This document shows positions 10,801-22,800 of a DNA stretch of 26,923 nucleotides, in pieces (position 1 is the stretch's first letter; each line of letters opens with the position of its first letter). The stretch is taken from the NCBI GenBank assembly GCA_030627905.1, contig DAOVRZ010000083.1:1-26923 (forward strand), written 5' to 3'. This stretch comes from JAGMES01 sp023128035. Lineage in GTDB: Bacteria; Bacillota; Halanaerobiia; DY22613. The notes under the pieces are model-generated. The model saw only the letters and a program-made list of their open reading frames with translations. It made no database searches and was not told where the DNA came from. Position numbers and translations under genes: made by a program.

Positions 10801-13800
10801 AAGTTATTCAAAAGAGAAGACAATTCATCAACTCTTTACTGAACAGGTAGCAAAAACCCCTGAACGGACTGCACTTATCTTTAAAGATCAGCGGCTGACC
10901 TATCATGAGTTAGATGAGAAAACGAATCAATTGGCAAGACTTTTAAGAGAGAATGGTGTTGAGAAAGATACGGTTGTTGGTTTGATGTTACCACGTTCAC
11001 TGGAAATGGTTATTGGAATTATTGGTATTTTAAAAGCAAGAGGTATCTGTCTTCCGATTGATCAAAAGTATCCAAAAGAGCGAATCCAGCTTTTATTGGA
11101 AGACAGTGGTGCGCCTGTGCTTCTGAAGATGGATAGTTATGCTTTGCTTGCTGACTTTTCTGGAAAAGTAATCGATGTGAATATAGAGATGTTGAATGCA
11201 TTTCCAATGGAATCATTAGAAACAGAAGAACAATCTGATGATCTGGCTTACCTAATATATACATCTGGTTCTACTGGTAAGCCCAAAGGAGTTATGCTGC
11301 ATCATAAGGGGATCATCAACCATGCATTTACAAAAATTAGAGAATTGGATCTGACATTTAAAGATCGTCTCTGTCACAATTTGACCATTAACTTTGTGGC
11401 ATCTATCTGGCAAGTTTTCTCACCATTATTTATTGGGTCGGAGCTTATTATTTATTCGGAAGATATAATTCATGACTCGATTGGACTATTAAAACGGGTT
11501 AAAGAAGATCAAATCAGTGTTTTAGAGATTGTACCATCACTCCTAAAAGCTTATTTGGAGTTATTAGATGAGGGAGAAGAACAAATTCAACTTCCTGATT
11601 TACGTTTATTGATTTTAACAGGTGAAAAAGTTGCACCAGCTCTTGTTAATAAATTTTACAAAAAATATAAAATTAGTCTAATAAATGCGTATGGTCAAAG
11701 TGAATGTTCTGATGATACTTTGCATTATAAGATTCCTTATAATTCTGAAACCGAGATTGTATATGTTGGAAAACCATCTAATAATACTAAAGTTTATGTA
11801 TTGGATAAAAACTTTAATTTACAACCAATAGGAGTTGCGGGTGAGTTATGTATTTCTGGCGATGGTTTGGCAAAAGGTTATTTTAATCGACCCGAGATGA
11901 CAGAAGAACGATTTATTGCAAATCCTTTTGTCTTTGGTCAAAAGATGTATAGGACAGGTGATCGTGTTAGATGGACGAAAGATGGTTATATTGAGTTTTT
12001 AGGAAGAATTGACCATCAGGTTAAAATTAGAGGTTATAGAATTGAACCAGGTGAGATAGAAAATCTTCTGTTAAGTCATCAAGCAATCAAAGAGGTTGTT
12101 GTTATAGCTCGTCAAGACCAGTCAGAAAATGATTATTTATGTTCGTATTTTGTTTCAGATCGGGAAATATCTATATCAGAGTTGAAAGAATATTTATCAA
12201 AAGAGTTGCCAGAATATATGATTCCAGCAGTATTTGTAAAATTGGAAAGAATGCCATTAACACCAAATGGGAAAATCAATCGTAAGGCTTTGCCAGAAGT
12301 TGATGGAAAAATCAGTACTGGTAGAGAATATATTGCTCCTAGAGATGAAATTGAAGAAAAACTAGTTCAGATATGGTCTCAAGTTATCAAAACTGAAAAG
12401 ATCGGAATTCGAGATGATTTCTTTGAACTGGGAGGTCATTCATTAAAGGCAGGTATTTTGGTTGCAAAAATCAACAAACAATTCAATGTTGAATTACCAT
12501 TAAGAGAGATATTTAATGTACCAACGATTGAAGGTCTGGCGAAAATTATTCGTAGATATGCCAAAACTCCTTATACAGTTATCGAAAGAGTAGAAGAATA
12601 TGGATATTATCCAGTATCCTCAGCACAGAAACGACTGTTTGCACTTCATCAGATAAAGGAGAATGATTCAAGCTATAATGTATCTGGAGCATTTACACTT
12701 GAAGGTGACCTTGATAAAGAACGTTTTGAAAATGCACTTAGAGAGTTAATCAAACGGCATGATGCATTCCGAACATCCTTTACCATTATAGATGGAGAAC
12801 CAGTTCAAATAATAGAAAAAGATGTGGAATTTAACTTAAATTATTTAGAAGTCGAAGAAAACCAGGTTGAAAAAATTATTGCAGAATTTATTCAACCATT
12901 TGATCTAAACAAGGCACCATTATTGAGAGTTCATCTTATTCAGGTAGAGAATAAGCATATGTTCTTATTTGATATGCATCATATCATTGCTGACGGAACA
13001 TCATTGAGTATATTTATAAATGAGTTGTTTGATTTATACGCTGGAAAAGAATTAACTGAACAAAAAGTACAGTATAAAGATTTTTCAGCATGGCAAAATA
13101 ACCTATTTAGAACAGAGATGTATCGTCAACAGGAAAAGTACTGGCTCAATCAACAATTTGATGATGAAATTCCAGTTTTGAATATGCCCACAGATTATTC
13201 ACGTCCATCTGGGATGAACTTTGCTGGAGATATGGTTGACTTTAAGTTAGGCAAAGAAACATCTGCGAAGTTGTATGAACTATTAGCTGATAAAGGTGTA
13301 ACCTTATATATGACTTTATTGGCGGCCTTTAATGTTCTTTTGGCTAAATATACCAATCAAGATGACATAATTGTTGGTTCACCGATTGCCGGTAGAAGAC
13401 ATGCAGATCTTGAAAAAACAATTGGTATGTTTGTTAACACATTGGCATTAAGAAATCATCCAATGGCAGATTATTCATTTGCAGAATTTTTAGCAGAAGT
13501 TAAAGAAAATTTACTCCAAGTATATGAAAATCAGGATTATCAATTTGAAATGTTGGTAGAAAAACTAGATTTAGAGAGAAATTTGAATAGAAATCCACTT
13601 TTTGATGTTATGTTAGTATTGCAAAACACAGAGGACATTGCTTTGGAGATGGAAGGTTTACGCTTTATACCATATCGTTTTGAAAATAAAATCGCTAAAT
13701 TTGATCTAACATTTTATGCATTTGAACTAGAAGATGAAATTCAGCTTGCCATTGAGTATGCAACAAGCTTATTTAAGAGAGACACAATCGAAAGAATGTT

Positions 13801-16800
13801 AGGACATTTTGTAAATATTGTCGAGGAAATTGTTGAAAATCCTGAAGTAAAATTATCAAAGATCGGTATGATTTCTTCAGAAGAAAGAATACAGTTATTA
13901 GACACTTTTAACGATACTTTTGTTGATTATCCAAAAGAAAAGAAAATTTATCAATTGTTTGAAGAAGCAGTCGAGCGAGTACCAGATCATATTGCTTTGG
14001 TCTTTGGAGATCAACAATTAACTTATCGTGAGTTGAATCAAAAGTCAAATCAATTAGCGAGGGTATTAAGAGATCGTGGTGTAAAAACAAATCAGATTGT
14101 TGGAATTCTAGTAGAACGTTCAATAGAAATGATGATCGGTATTTATGGAATTTTGAAGTCGGGTGGTGCTTATTTACCACTTGATCAAGAGTACCCAGAG
14201 GAAAGAATCGAATTTATGTTAGAGGATAGTGGTGTAGATCTCTTATTAGTTCAGCATCATTTGCATGATAAGATTGAATTTAGTGGTGAGATCATTGACT
14301 TAGAGGACGAAAGTATATACACAGGTGAAAGTACGAACATGGATATACCAATGACATCAAATGATCTAGCATATATTATCTATACCTCAGGTTCTACTGG
14401 AAAGCCAAAAGGGGTTATGATCGAACATAAGAGTTTGGTCAATGTTATCATGGCTTTACAAAGAGAATATCCATTTACAGAAGCAGATGTTTATCTGCTA
14501 AAGACAACATATATATTTGACGTATCAGGTGCAGAAATCTATGGCTGGTTTATGGGTACTGGTAAACTGGTTATTTTGGAACCAGATGCTGAAAAAGAAA
14601 CTAAATCCATCATTCGGACAATTCAAGACAATCATATTACACATATTAACTTTGTTCCTTCGATGTTGAAGATGTTATTAAATACATTGGATCAAAAAGA
14701 TATTGAGATTTTGAGTAAATTAAAATATGTCTTTGTTGCAGGCGAAGCAATTTCCAAGGATTTGGTAAGAAAGTTTTATCGATTACTTCCAAATGTAATC
14801 TTCGAAAATATTTATGGTCCAACTGAATCGACAATTTATGCTACAAAATATTCATTGATTCATTTAAGTGATGAGATTAATGTACCTATAGGTAAGCCTA
14901 TTCAAAATATTAATACATATATTTTGGATAAATATAATAATCTTCAACCGATAGGAGTTGCAGGAGAGTTATGCTTATCAGGGGGCGGTTTAGCACGTGG
15001 ATATTTAAATAGACCAGAGTTGACAGGAGAAAAATTTGTTTCTAATCCATTTAAACCAGGTGAAAGAATGTATAAAACAGGTGATTTAGCTAGATGGTTA
15101 CCAGATGGTAATATCGAATATCTGGGTCGAATTGACCATCAGGTTAAGGTTAGAGGATTTAGAATTGAATTAGGTGAGATTGAGAATAGTTTATTGTTAC
15201 ATGTTGCAATTACAGAAGCTGTTGTTATTGATCGAATAGATGATAATGGTAACAAATATCTTTGTGCATATGTTATTAATGAAAGTGATGTATCTGTTTC
15301 TGATTTAAGAGAGCATTTAGCAGAAGAACTGCCTGAATACATGATTCCATCCTACTTTGTGCATCTAGAAGAAATGCCATTAACAGTGAGTGGAAAGATT
15401 AATAGAAAGGCTCTACCTGCACCAGATGCTAGTATTGAAGTGAGTACAAAATATGTGGCCGCGACTAATGAGCTGGAAGAAAAAATGGTAGAAATTTGGG
15501 AAGAAATACTCCGTAAAGACAGAATCGGTATTTATGATAATTTCTTTGAATTGGGTGGAGATTCAATTAAAGCAATTCAGATTACTTCAAGAGCGAATCA
15601 ACTTGGAATGCGTTTGACGGTTAAAGATGTCTTCAAGAATAAAACAATTGCTGATATGTTAAACAATATTGATTATAGTAAACCAGTATTAGCAATCTCT
15701 CAAAAAGAGGTTGAGGGTGAAGTATTACTGACACCGATTCAAAAGTGGTTCTTTGAACAAGACTTAAATCATCCACATTTCTTTAACCAGAATAATCTGT
15801 TTAGGTTGTCTGAAGATGTTGATCTGGCATTGCTAGAAAATGTATTTAAAGAAGTTATAAAACATCATGACGCATTAAGAATTTGCTATAAGATCATTGA
15901 TGGTCAAATTATTCAATCTAATAGAAGAGTAGAGGAGATTGACTTTAAGCTAGAGTTAGTGGATTTGACAGAAAGCTCATATTCAGTTCAGGAAACAAAA
16001 ATCTATGAGATCAGTGCTGAGGTTCAAAATTGTCTTGATCTAGAAACAGATTTACTATTTAGAGGAGTCGTATTTGATCTTGGTGAAAATGGGAAAAGAT
16101 TATTATTAACGATTCACCATCTGGTGGTTGATGGTATATCCTGGAGAATATTGTTAGAAGATATTGAAAATATGTATATTTCCCGTATGGAAACAGAGTT
16201 ACCTTTGAAAACTACATCATTTAGAGACTGGAGTCAAAAGTTGAATGATTATGCAAAGGAAAACCAGATTGATATTTCATATTGGGAACAAATTGATCTG
16301 TCAAAAATTGAATCATTGTTTGAAGGTCAAATTGAGGGAAATTATTTAAGAGATCATCAAATTGTTCAGATAGAGTTGACAGAAGAACAGACTGAGAAAT
16401 TGTTGAGTAGAGTTAATTGGGCTTATAATACAGAAATCAATGACATTTTATTATCTGCGCTTACATTTTCTATTACAGAAGTATTGGAAATTGAGACTCT
16501 TCTTATCAATCTTGAAGGTCATGGAAGAGAAGAAATATTAAAAGGTGTAAATTTATCTAGAACAATTGGGTGGTTTACAAGTACTTATCCAGTGTACTTT
16601 GAAAAGCAAGAGAGTATTTCTGAAACCATTAAGCATGTCAAAGAAAGTTTGCGTAAAATTCCAAATAAAGGAGTTAACTTTGGCATAGCTAGAGAATTAA
16701 AAAATAATCCATTATTAGCTGGATTGAATCCAGAAATCTCATTTAATTATTTAGGGCAATTTGATGGTGTTATTGATCGCGATAGCTTACTCTCCAGATG

Positions 16801-19800
16801 TAAAGAAAATTCTGGATCAAGTTTTCATTTAGAAAATGATCATGCTCATTTGATTGACATCAATGGTGTAGATATTGATGGCAAATTGCAGTTGTCCTTA
16901 AGTTACAATGCTAAGTATTTAGAGTCTAATAAAATGCAACTACTTCAAAAATTATATACGCAAGCTCTAAATGATATAATTGAGCATTGTGCAAATAAGG
17001 ATGAACGGGAATATACAGCATCTGATTTTGGATTGGAAAACATGTTAGAAGAAAAAGACTTTGAAACAATCGCTCAAACTATTGAGTTGGAAAATGTGAA
17101 AATGTATGCTCTAACTCCAATGCAGGAAGGAATGTTATTCCATAATCTTCTTAATGAGACTGGTAGAAATTATTGTGAACAGATTTGTTTTTATCTTAAT
17201 GGAGAGATTGATATTGAACAATTTAACTTAGCATGGCAAGAGGTCACCAATAGGCATGAAATATTTAGAACATCTTTCTTGAGCAAAGGACTCAAAAATC
17301 CTGTTCAAATAATATTCCCTGAAGTAAAAATTACATTGAATGAATTAGATTTATCAGGGTCAGATTCTTCTGAACAAGCAGAATATATCAGTAGGTTCAA
17401 AGAAGAAGACTTAGATCATAGATTTGATTTTGAAAATGGTAAGTTGAACAGAGTTACAGTGCTAAAACTGGCGGATAATAGATATTGGGTTTCCTGGACA
17501 TTCCATCATATCTTGTTGGATGGATGGAGTGTACAGATTGTACTGGGAGAGTTATTTGAAATATATCATAATCTTGTTACCAATAGTTCTAGTTTGTCAC
17601 TGCCTAAAGCACAGTTTAGTGATTATCTGGAATGGTTGGATAAGCAGGATCGTACTCAAGGGTTGGATTACTGGTCGAATTATATGTGTGATTTTTCTGA
17701 ACCAGCGTTACTGCCATATGATAATAAATCAAAAAAAGGTAATATTATTTCGGAAGTAATGACCAGAGATTTTACAATTGATTCAAGCAAAACAAAGGAG
17801 ATTAACGAATTCTGTAAAAGGCATCATCTTACCATTAATACATTGATTCAAACATCCTGGGGCATTTTGCTACAGAAATACAACAATACTAATGAAAGCT
17901 GTTTTGGAACGACAGTTTCTGGTCGACCAACTACCTTGGAAAATGTTGAAAGTATTGTTGGTATATTTATTAACACATTGCCAGTTATTGTAGAAACAGA
18001 GGAAGTGGAAACAGTTACTGGACTTTTACGGAAAACAAATGAACGTTTGGTTGAAATTCGCGAGTATGAGTATATATCTTTAGCAGAAATTCAAAAAATG
18101 AGTGCTTCTTCTGAAAAATTATTTGATTCAATTATCGTATTTGAAAATTATCTCAGGCGGTCTGTGCAGGATAATATGCTGGACTTTAGTATTGAGTTTG
18201 ATTCGGCATTTGAGTTAAGTAATTATGATTTTAGTATGACTGTCATGAGCCATGAGACTATTGATCTGAAGGTTTCATATAATGCAGCATTATTTAATTC
18301 AGAGACTATTGAAAGAATACAGGGTCATCTGATGCAGATATTAAATGCAATGTTGGATGATGCTGAGCAAATGGTTAGAGATATATTGATCGTTTCAGAT
18401 GAAGAGAAAGAACAAATATTGATAGAATTTAATGATACTAAAGTAGATTATCCAATTGATCAAACAATTCAGCAATTGTTTGAAGAACAGGTAGAAAGAA
18501 CGCCAGAGAACATTGCTCTAGTCTTTGAAGAGGAAAGTTTGACATATCGGGAGTTAAATCAATTGGCGAATCAGTTAGCAAGAGTGTTGCGAGAAAAAGG
18601 AGTTGGCCCAGATAAAATTGTTGGACTTATGTCTGATAAATCTTTAGAGATGATTATTGGCGTATTAGCAATTATTAAAGCAGGGGGCGCGTATTTACCG
18701 ATTGATATTGATTATCCAGAAAACAGAGTTGAATACATGCTAGAAGATTCTGCTGTACAGGTTTTATTGATTCAGCAAGAGTTAGCAGAAGAGATTCCAT
18801 TTGAAGGTGAAATGATTTATTTGGACGAGGCAACACTTTACAGGGGTGATGAGACCAATCTAGAAAATCTGAATACGAAAGATGATCTTATTTATATCAT
18901 TTATACATCTGGTTCAAGTGGAAAACCTAAAGGAGTAATGATTGAGCATAAAAATGTTAACCGCTTGATCAATAATTCCAATATGCTGATTATTCATCAA
19001 GATGATCGGATTATGCAAACAGGTTCTTTGGCCTTTGATGCATCAACATTTGAAATTTGGGGTTCATTATTAAAGGGTGCAAGCCTGTATTTGATTCGTA
19101 AAGATGAGATGTTATCAGCTGAACGGTTTGAGGCTCGGTTAAAAGAGTATCGGATTACTATGATCTGGTTGACAGCTCCATTGTTTAATCAGATGTTAGA
19201 AGAAAATCCTAATATTTTCTCTGAATTAAAAACATTGATATCTGGTGGTGATGCATTATCACCGAAACATATTAACCAGGTTCGTGCACTTTATCCAGAG
19301 TTAAATGTGGTTAATGGTTATGGTCCAACCGAAAGTACTACATTTACAACTTATTTTAGAATAACAAAAGATTACAATGACAATATTCCAATCGGAAGAC
19401 CAGTTTCTAACACGAAAGTTTATATTTTAGATCAGAAAAATCAGATTCAGCCAATTGGAGTACCTGGAGAACTGTGCATTGCTGGTGATGGATTAGCGAG
19501 AGGATATTTAAATAGATCAGATTTAACAAAAGAAAAATTTGTTAATGATCTATTTGTTCCTGGTGAGAGAATGTACAAAACAGGAGATTTAGTAAGATGG
19601 CTTCCAGATGGAACCATTGAATTCCTCGGTCGAATCGACTTCCAGGTTAAGATTAGAGGATTTAGAATTGAGCTTGGCGAGATTGAAAATCAATTATTAA
19701 ATCATGGTGAGATCAAAGAAGCAATTGTGTTGTATTTGACTGATGTGAATAATGCTAAATATCTATGTGGATATATTGTCGCTGATCGAGAGTTAACGGT

Positions 19801-22800
19801 ATCCGAATTAAGGGGATATCTGTCTGTGGATCTACCAGACTATATGATTCCATCATATTTTGTCCAATTAGAAAAAATGCCACTAACTTCAAATGGTAAG
19901 ATTAATCGGAGAGCTTTACCAGAGCCGAATGGAAGTATTGCTACAGGTGTAGAATACGTAGCACCAACGAATCAGACTGAAGAAAGAATGGCAAAAATTT
20001 GGTCGGAAATCCTGGGTATTCAACAAGTAGGAATCTATAATGATTTCTTTGAATTAGGGGGTCATTCATTAAAAGCTACTCAACTGGCTTCAAAAATATT
20101 GAAAGAATTTGATGTAGAACTGCCGTTGAAAGAAATTTTCCAAACTCCAACGATTAAAGGATTGGTAGAATATATCAATAGTATGGAAGAGACTAAGTAT
20201 GTTGCAATTGAAACAGTTGAAGTACAGGAATATTACCCAGTTTCCTCGGCACAAAAACGGATATTTGCTATCGAACAGATGGAGGGTGAAAGTACAACTT
20301 ATAATATCCCAAGTTTCATGTTCATTGAAGGTGAACTTGAGTTGGAACACTTTGAATATGTGTTTAAAGAATTGATTAATCGCCATGAATCTTTGAGAAC
20401 ATCTTTTGAGATTGTGGATGGTAAGCCAGTGCAAAGAGTTCATCAAGATGTTGATTTTGCAATTGAACTCTTTGCTGATTGTGAAGGTGAACCGTCTGTA
20501 ACTGAAATTGAGGAAATCTTTAATGAATTTGTGAAACCATTTAATTTAAGTAAAGCCCCTTTACTTAGAGTGGGGTTAATGAAAATATCAGAGAAGAAAC
20601 ATTTATTTATGCTGGATATACACCATATTATTTCTGATGGTACATCTACAGATATTATGTTTAAGGAAATAGCAAGCCTGTATGAAACAAAAGATTTACT
20701 AGATATTCGAGTACAGTATAAAGATTTTTCAGCATGGCAGAATAAACTTTTTGCGTCTGAAGATCTGAAAAAACAAGAAGAATATTGGTTAGAAGTCTTT
20801 GAAGGCTTGCAAGGCGGGGAAATCCCTATTTTAAATCTACCAACAGATGAACCACGACCAGCATTAATGAGTTTTGAGGGAGATTACTTTATATTTGAAG
20901 CAAGTGAAGAATTAACAGAAAAAATACATACTCTGGCATCTTCAAATGGGGCAACCTTATATATGGTACTTTTGTCAGCTTTTAATCTTCTTCTGGCTAA
21001 ATATGCTAAACAGGATGACATTGTTATTGGTTCACCAATTGCTGGAAGACGACATGCTGATTTAGAAAACATTATCGGAATGTTTGTTAATACATTGGCA
21101 ATGCGGAATTATCCAGCGAGTGACAAAACTTTTGCAGAATTTTTATCAGAAGTAAAAGAAAACTCCTTAAAAGCATATGAAAATCAGGATTATCAATTTG
21201 AAATGTTGATTGAGAAACTGGATTTGGAAAGAGATTTGAGTAGAAATCCACTCTTTGATGTTCTGTTTGTTTTGCAAAATGCAAATGAATCTGGTCTATA
21301 TATGAAAGATTTACAGTTTAAGCCTTGCAAAATTGGTTCTAAGATTTCTAAATTTGATCTAACATTGAGTGGTTTTGAATCTGATCAGAAAATTTATTTC
21401 AGTTTAGAATACAGTGTTAGACTGTTCAAACCAGAGACTATCGAAAGAATGTCCAGACATTTTATTAACTTACTTAAACGAATTGTCGAAAAACCTGAGT
21501 TACAAATAGCAAAGATAGAAATGATTTCAGAAGAAGAAAGAACACAAATTTTAAATGAATTTAACGATACTATAATCAATTATCCAAAAGAGAAAACAAT
21601 CCAGCAATTATTTGAAGAACAGGTTGTAAAGACACCAGAAAAGATTGCAGTAGTATATGAGGATCAAGGCTTAACTTATGCAGAGCTTAATGCAAAAGCA
21701 AATCAACTGGCCCATCTGTTAAGAGCAAAAGGTGTTGAATCAGACCAACCAGTTGGCATTATGACTGATAAATCCTTAGAGATGATTATTGGTGTATTGG
21801 CAATTATCAAAGCAGGAGGATCTTATTTGCCAATTGATATCGATTATCCAGAAAGCAGAGTCGAATATATGTTGAGCGATTCAGAGGCAAAAATTTTACT
21901 GATTCAAAAGGATTTGATTGGTCAAGTTCATTTTGATGGTGAAAGGATTCCTCTAGAAGATAAAGATATCTATACTGGAGATAATTCTGATCTGGTAAAT
22001 CTCAATCAACCTGAAGATTTGATCTATATTATCTATACTTCTGGTTCTACAGGCAAACCCAAAGGTGTTATGGTCAAACATCTAAACGTGAATCGGTTAA
22101 TTAAAAATTCCAACATGTTAATTATTAATGAAAATGATCGAATATTACAAACTGGTTCAATGGCTTTTGATGCATCAACCTTTGAGGTTTGGGGTTCATT
22201 GTTGAATGGAGCAACTCTGTATCTGATTAGTAAAGATGATCTGTTATCAGCGGATCGATTTGAAACCAAACTGAAAGATAATGAAATTAGCATGATCTGG
22301 TTGACGGCTCCATTATTTAATCAATTGTTAGAAGAAAATCCTGATATTTTTGCAGAATTGAAAACATTAATTGTTGGAGGAGATGCATTATCACCAAAGC
22401 ATATCAATTTGGTAAGAGCAAAGCATCCATCTTTAAGCATAATCAATGGTTATGGTCCAACAGAAAGTACAACATTCACAACCTATTTTGGAATTCAACA
22501 GGAATATCATTATACGATCCCAATCGGCAAACCAGTATCTAATACACAGGTATATATATTAGATCAATGGAACCAATTACAACCTGTTGGAGTTCCAGGA
22601 GAATTATGTATTGCAGGAGATGGATTAGCCAGAGGATATTTGGGACAACCAGAGTTGACAGCAGAAAAATTTGTATCAAGCCCTTATAGGGTTAATCCAG
22701 ATGTTCTTGATGAGAAAATGTATAGAACTGGAGACTTAGTAAGATGGCTTCCAGATGGTAATATTGAATTCTTAGGTCGGATTGACTATCAGGTAAAAAT

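Noticed and set aside
10822..12280. Module 3 A domain as an inactive (skipped) domain
   Set aside because: The altered pocket and A2/A5 motifs raise the idea, but YTSGSTGKPKG, YRTGD, the A8 region and catalytic Lys3462 are intact and the carrier has its serine. Changed specificity is more likely than loss of activity.
20090..20446. Antisense open frame of 118 codons
   Set aside because: It lies opposite the conserved PCP5-C6 region of the NRPS. It has no recognisable protein features and can be explained by the AT-rich coding strand. The same holds for the other antisense frames, for example 7655-7936 and 13908-14180.
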